Of a stretch of DNA of 64,000 bases, positions 58,708 to 64,000 are shown one piece after another. Each line of letters starts with the position of its first letter. The first letter of the stretch is position 1. The notes below the pieces were generated by a model, which did no database searches, was not told where the DNA came from, and saw nothing but the letters and a program-made list of their open reading frames with translations. Location: positions 930,001-994,000 of the forward strand of contig NC_082420.1 of assembly GCF_004011695.2 (NCBI RefSeq), read 5' to 3'. A program made the translations under genes and the position numbers. The DNA comes from Ascochyta rabiei (taxonomy: Eukaryota; Ascomycota; Dothideomycetes; Pleosporales; Didymellaceae).

Positions 58708-60221
58708 CTAGATGCTCTGCTCCATCTCAGTGATGTAGAGCTTGATGTGGCTCTCCATCTTCAGGTACTCGTCATGCGCAGCATGCACCTCATTCTCAAT
58801 GTTGTCCTTGAGCTCCGCCATCTTCTTCTCCGTCTGCTCGATTCGCACTCGCCGCCTCTCCATGTCGCGGCCCTTCTCGCCCCGTTCTTCCGTCAGCTTG
58901 GAATGCGTATCGCGCAGCTCCTCCATGCGCTTTCGTGCGCGTTCTGCCTCCTCGTTGCCCTTTGTTTTCAGCTTTTCGGTTCGCCCATTGACGTTGCTCA
59001 ACTGTTTTTGCAGAAGTCGCTCTTGCCTCTCAACGTCTCTAACGTTGTTGCTGCGGTCTGCAAGTGCATCTCGGTGCCGTGATGCCTTCGCCAACTCTTC
59101 TTCTTCCTTGGCTAGGTCGGCTTGAACGTCTGTCAGAAGTCGAGTGCATGATGTGACATCGGCCGTGACCACACCGAATGAGTCGTGTGAAGTCTGCAAA
59201 GCACGAGCGCGGCGGTCTAGAGAGTCGATGTAACTCTTGTCGGCGGAAAGCCGGTCGTTGAGGTCGCGCAGTGAGTCTTCTAGTGCTGTTGGGCTCTGTT
59301 GTGTGTACGGCTTCAGCTTGATGACCTCGCGCTGCACGTTCTCCTTGTTCTCGACTTTCTGCTGAAGCATCTCCTTGAGCCTGGCCTGCTCTGCCTTTGC
59401 GCGCTCAAGCTTCTCTACAACCGCCTCTTGACCTCTTTTCAGCTCCAGTAGCCTGTTTCTGAGTTCTGCGTTGCGCTTCTCTTTCTCCTGCATGAGCCTT
59501 TCGGTGGCTGATCGGTTGCGCTGGAGTTGAGCGAGCTGCAGCTCTTTCGCCTCCTTATCGTTGTACAGCTGCTCGATGCGGAGCTTCGTGCGCTCAGCTT
59601 TGTTGAAGTGTTCGTCGATGACTCCTGTTTGTGACTCTCTGAATCTTATAAAGTTGATCATGTACGAGAAGATCTTAACCAGTCGATGATGTGTTGGCTT
59701 GTAGAGGTCCGCGAATGTGAAATCCTGGATGCCACACTTCAAGCAGTCAGCCTACGGTCCCCTTGTTGATTCTGTGGTCGCGGTAGCACGTTAGCCCTGG
59801 CACGTACCTCTCGCAGCAGTTTCCTGAGGATGACGAAAAAGGCCATCAGATCGCGCGTGTCGCTCGTGAACAAACGCTCAGCACCATCGCCGCACATATC
59901 CTCTGCAGCGGCACGCATCGCAGGCGCAACCACTTCGCGCGTGGTGTTCATGAGCAGCTCCGCAAGCCATTCGAAGACCTTTTGTATGATCTGAGGGTTG
60001 GGCTTCTGGAGATCTGCGACAGTGAAAGTGATGCCAATGTCTGTTATACACCCGGCAATCTCAGAGTCGGGCTGGGTATGTCAGTGTTAGTCTGTGTGAC
60101 GTTCTGCAGCGCATACCAGTGTCATAAAAGCATCGTTTTCTTGCGGTGCAGGCGCACGTTGGTTGTGAGCTCCATGGGAGGTGGTGCGCGGAGCCATGCT
60201 CATGCGCGGACCGTAAGACAT
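58708..60221 (-). CDS. NUF2: Kinetochore protein Nuf2 (NDC80 complex)
   Basis: Three exons: 60,221-60,117, 60,071-59,808 and 59,736-58,708. Introns of 45 nt (GTATGC...CCCAG) and 71 nt (GTACGT...TGAAG), both phase 0; 465 residues, normal for fungal Nuf2. Nuf2 pairs with Ndc80 to bind spindle microtubules. A basic N terminus ([12 protein letters not shown]) is followed by a calponin-homology region (about 30-150: [82 protein letters not shown]). Residues about 160-460 are an almost continuous coiled coil. Exon joins were chosen because they rebuild the conserved blocks across each boundary. The start is the ATG giving the short basic leader typical of fungal Nuf2. Confidence 0.92.
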
Positions 60222-63200
60222 GATGGGCTGCAAATGCAATTACAATATTCAGGAGGTTGCGGCGGTATGATGTTGGGTCCGAAATCGCTGTAATGCGGCG
60301 GTGTTGATGTTCCCGGGAGTCGTGTTTTGTCAACAAAGCGTTGGCAACGAACGAGCGGCACTTACTCCATGCGGTTAGCTCAGCGTTGACAGGCAGCTCA
60401 CCACGCGGCAAAGCAATAGCTTTAGACAGATGGGCATATCAATGTAGCCACTGGTAACTCAGCCCTCATGATAGCCTAAACGAACGCTAGATGCAATCGA
60501 TGGTTTTTCCAGTTGATTATCTCGCCTGAAGACGCTCGAACACGTTTCGTCTTGGACTCTTGGAGCCGTGTAGGTGATGAATCATGTTCACATCTCTTGT
60601 TTGCCCACAGAAACCCACGTACAATCTTTGCATGCATACCTGTATGCATTAAGAAACTAAACACCAATCACTGGTAAGAACGCAGCAAAAACCTCAAGGA
60701 CTAAAGCTGTACGCTTAGGAAGAAGCGACTACATCCACACTACAAATCGCTGGTGTGCACGATTGTCGACTTGGTAATGTGTCCAAAAAGACAGCAAAGC
60801 AAGACCATCATAGCCGATGCACATGCATTGTTGGAATCATGCCAAGATGACTGCTTGTGAGCGAACTACAAAGTTGCTCCGGTTGTTTTACAAGTTCAGA
60901 AACCTTTGCATACCGATATCCACAGGCGACTTGTCGCATCAGACAGCGTTGCACGTCCGTACGCAAGGAGCAATTGTTGGAGAATACAATGATCCTTCAG
61001 ACTCAACAAAGACCGATAAAAGGCCACGTAGGAAGTCAACCGTTAGCTGAGTGCTTCGTTCCACGACAATCGATGAAGATCGTGACACATTGGTGCTCGT
61101 CCCAGCAACTCGGAAATTGTTGGCAGTATCCTCGAAAAGCTGTGGCCTCGCTTCAATGCACGCGTCTGCTTCCCCGTTGCGGTGACTGCTGCGGTGTAAG
61201 CATGCTGAGCTGTCGAGCTTATCTGTACAACACAGCAGATCTCGCCGGATTGGCTGCTAAGTTCTGTTATGGGCAGTAGCCTCGTCTGAGCTCGAGCTTG
61301 GCTGTCTAAACGTGTACCTCCCTATGCAGCAGTATGGCACGAGCCGAAGAGCACTGCAATAGTAGGATAGCAAACGACAGATGGCATGCGGACTCCTATC
61401 TGCTGTGTTTGAGTTCAGCGAAGAAAAAGGAGACAGCGTTCATGTGTAATGTCATATGTGTTTGTCGATCAACATGCAGGAGTCGAAGCAATCGTGCCGG
61501 CATGCAGGAGCCAGATAGTTCAAGGGTCCTAGTCGGGGCCCACAAAAGCAGCCCGGGTCAAATAGCGTACCGGGATTTGTGCATCTTCCCCGGAAGATCC
61601 TGGAACGCCGATAAGTCGAAGTGAGCCAAACGTTGTTTCACGGCGATGCAGCAGGTGTCGACAGTAGATATTCGAGTAGTTGCTGTCGAAGCATCAGCAA
61701 GGCGATCTACCGTAGGAGGCCGGAGCCTGAAAGATCCACGGATCTTCTGAGGGCAGCTGCCAGACGTGCAGCCTAAGGTGAGACATGGTCGGACACAACA
61801 TCAAGTAGTTGAAACAGGTGCATGCCATGCTCTTTCTGTTACACAGCTTCAAGAGGCTGCTTTTACATGAGAAGCACGAAAACACTACACATGGAGCCGG
61901 CCGAGTTGCTGCGTCGATTGCAGTGATGTGCTTGTAATCGAGTCCGCAGTAAGGGTTGGTCAAACTGGACAGCTACACTTGCATCCATGGCTGCTGGAGG
62001 CCTGGGTACCTCAAGGGGGTTGCAAAGTGTTGTTCACAAACGTCTCTTCGACTAGGGAGGTCTGCTCGTAGGAGCTGAGCTCGATGACAGTGGTTGGAGG
62101 AGAAGCACCGCGTCAACGGCTAGTGTCGATACCGTTGCTGGCGGACGCTGCCAAACCGACGTGGCTCTCCACGTTCCGCGGATTTCGATACTTTCTGCAG
62201 CACTCCCATGCGCCGTTCCGTGATCCTCGGCGTGATCTGTCGCTAGCGAAAGGCCTAGAATCTTCAGACATCACTGGGCATGGCTCTGTTCGTAGTCTAT
62301 AGTGACGGCGTCAGATGAAGCGCGTGAGTTGAGAGGCCCGACTTGCTGTGAGCCGTGGTCGAGAGATTGAACTGGTGCTCGAGGAGATCCACACTTCATG
62401 GGGACCAGTTGCTGGCGGTTGAACGAGGGCTGTGGCGGCCATGGATCCCATGGTGGACACGAGGCGTTTTGAGTAGCGTGGCCACAGTGGGTCTAGCACT
62501 CGCGCCTTCCTTCTGCTTGTGAAGAAGGCAGGCTCGACCGGAGGGATCGTCAGCGATCAACTGGGAGTGTGATTGGCGTCCAATGAATGACGGGGGCAGT
62601 CACACTTGATCGCCTGCGTGACAATGCGGTTTGCAGCATGTCTTTGGAGCAGTATTCGAGCGGCATTCGAGCCGTATCTGAGCAGCCAGGCGGCGTAAGG
62701 ATGCATCGGTGGCAAGGTACTCGACCGCAGCGGGCAGGGCAGCGGTCGCCTGTGCGTTGACGAGGTGGCACCGGCGGACCCCAGCGGCCAGCGACCAGCG
62801 TGCGCCAGGGCAATTCCCCGAACCAGAAGGCTGAAGGGGTATTTTTGGCGTGCCTCGTGGTGGGGGCTCTCTAGCTTCCATCGTCACAGGCTCACAGCAG
62901 TCCGAGCCTTTCCAAGGTTCAGCAGCGCCGCTGCGTGACTGTCAGTCCCTTACATCACACACGCCGTCCAGCAGCCCCAGGCCCAGGGTGCTCGATCAAT
63001 CATCACGGCCGCCTCTCCCTTCCTCTGCCGTCTCTCGAATTGCTTCCCGGTTTCCCAGTTTCGCACTTTCGCACTTACGCCGGCCTGCATTTCAACGCTT
63101 GAACGCCCGTTCGGCCGCCTGTTCGGACGCCCTGCCCTGACGCCTGCCCAGTGCCCACGCTGCTGCTTGCCACAGCTTCCGCTGCCGCCAAGCACTCTGC

Positions 63201-63316
63201 CAGTCATCCGCGACATGATGCATTCTAGCCAACAGTGCGGCGACATCAACTCTAGATAGGCAAAGAGCACCTCGCGCCGTCACGTTGGGCACGCTGGCGA
63301 CGAGCTGAGCACAGCA
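60222..63316. other. Intergenic region without a supported gene
   Basis: About 3.1 kb, GC-balanced, not RIP-mutated. It must contain the NUF2 promoter and the upstream region of the gene at 63,402. Open frames up to 140 codons exist on both strands but show no recognisable domain, biased composition or consistent splice structure. A small gene, a non-coding RNA or long 5' UTR exons are possible; nothing supports one specifically. Confidence 0.55.
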
Positions 63317-63363
63317 CCGTCACCACCACCGTCACCACCGTCACCACCACCACCACCACCACC
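63317..63363 (+). repeat. CACCAC/CACCGT microsatellite in the upstream region
   Basis: Interrupted trinucleotide run (CACCGTCACCACCACC... to CACCACCACC), about 40 bp before the start codon at 63,402, so probably in the 5' UTR. Confidence 0.8.
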
Positions 63364-63401
63364 GCTGCCCAAGTCCTCGCCAGGCCGGCCAACGTGCAGC
63401 C

Positions 63402-64000
63402 ATGCCGTGGCCGTTTGGGCGAAAGAGTGGACGAGCCGCTAAATTAAAAGAGGGTCGCGCCGCCGCGGCTGCGGACAGGAGCCGGCCTGTCACAGAGCAA
63501 ACCATCGTCGCCCAGGGCGAAGGCAGCGATGCCCTGCAACATCGGCCCGGCCAGCGCGGCGGACGCCGGAGAAGGACGAGTTCGCGCTCCACGGCGTCAT
63601 TGCACGACGTCGAGAAGTCCAATCCTTTCAGCGACCCACCGCGCGACCCTGGCTTTGCAAAAGAGGCGCGTCTGCCCAACCCCAACACGAGCGCTGAAGA
63701 CATCACCGCCCTGCCACACCACTCTCGCCTCGCCCACTCTCCTCACCTACGGCCTGTGACCCAGGACTACAGCGCAGCGCCCTACCACTTCTACTCTCCT
63801 TCACACACAAGCCTGCACACGGCAAGAGAGCGGGGGAAGCTGCAGCGACCCCAGTCGCTGCGCAGGGGTCCCCCCAACGCAACATCCCTGGCCCGCCGCA
63901 AATCTAGCAAAAAGCGCAAGGAGCATGATCACATACGCGAAGAGGAGATCCGCGCGATGACTCTACCAATGCCACAGAAACGACCTGCTGCCAACTCTGG
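63402..64000 (+). CDS. Uncharacterised fungal protein, N-terminal part (runs off the window)
   Basis: An open frame of 199 codons from ATG 63,402 to the last base, with no stop, hence partial. It starts MPWPFGRKSGRAAKLKEG and is rich in Arg, Ser, Pro and His with low predicted order. A basic segment SLARRKSSKKRKEHDHIREE (about 163-182) looks like a nuclear localisation signal and is followed by EIRAMTLPMPQKRP. I do not recognise a catalytic domain; the first and last segments resemble uncharacterised proteins conserved in Pezizomycotina, from memory only. The start is supported by the strongly coding-like frame, the absence of an upstream in-frame ATG close by, and the conserved-looking N terminus. 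Confidence 0.72.
   Translation, partial: MPWPFGRKSGRAAKLKEGRAAAAADRSRPVTEQTIVAQGEGSDALQHRPGQRGGRRRRTSSRSTASLHDVEKSNPFSDPPRDPGFAKEARLPNPNTSAEDITALPHHSRLAHSPHLRPVTQDYSAAPYHFYSPSHTSLHTARERGKLQRPQSLRRGPPNATSLARRKSSKKRKEHDHIREEEIRAMTLPMPQKRPAANS

Noticed and set aside
60366..60440. GCGGTTAGCTCAG resembling the start of a tRNA with an A box
   Set aside because: No D-stem partner, anticodon arm or B box follows.
1..64000. CRISPR arrays, bacterial operons, ribosome binding sites or telomere repeats
   Set aside because: None present; introns, RIP and gene content are those of a filamentous fungus.

Overview
The window looks like a chromosome arm of a filamentous ascomycete (Pezizomycotina, perhaps a Dothideomycete). 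Three things point there. The host genes have short GT-AG introns (45-71 nt). The genome is sharply split into an AT-rich, gene-free compartment (about 1-51,980) and a GC-balanced gene compartment (about 52,350-64,000). The repeats carry the mark of repeat-induced point mutation (RIP): CpA has become TpA on both strands, so old reading frames are full of TAG/TAA stops while many CpG sites survive. No telomere repeat, CRISPR array or RNA gene was seen. I did not try to name the species.

The left 52 kb is a stack of nested transposons. Element A (Ty3/Gypsy chromovirus) is broken by a second, 7.06-kb member of its family, B (4,362-11,421, 5-bp duplication CACAC). A Tc1/mariner element D with 25-bp inverted ends follows (12,809-14,157). 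A pogo/Fot1-type transposon on the minus strand is split by a young, weakly mutated Gypsy element C (16,436-23,144, duplication TATAT). Then come a truncated Copia element, a truncated Gypsy element F, a tail-plus-LTR piece of family H, an inverted truncated copy of B, and two H elements. H2 sits inside the 3' LTR of H1 (duplication TGTAC). H1 also holds a solo LTR and a complete 627-bp miniature LTR element (TRIM). A fragment of the same TRIM LTR plus a minisatellite marks the edge of the compartment.

The right 12 kb has ordinary housekeeping genes. A minus-strand gene joins a CCA-adding tRNA nucleotidyltransferase (CCA1) to a TTI2-like domain in one spliced frame. It is divergent from TRS85 (TRAPP III subunit), which is convergent with NUF2 (kinetochore). 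A 3.2-kb stretch without a supported gene follows, then the start of an uncharacterised protein gene that runs off the window. Two of these proteins have tandem repeats in their coding sequence (KTD/ETD triplets in the CCA1 head; a heptapeptide at the Trs85 N terminus).

The points most worth pursuing are: the possible CCA1-TTI2 fusion; the 2-kb post-pol module shared by the H elements, which has ORF-like readings on opposite strands; the TRIM; a -1 frameshift site in element C that RIP appears to have hit at its last base; and the RIP gradient inside the LTRs of B. Boundaries of old elements are approximate unless a terminal repeat or target duplication is named.
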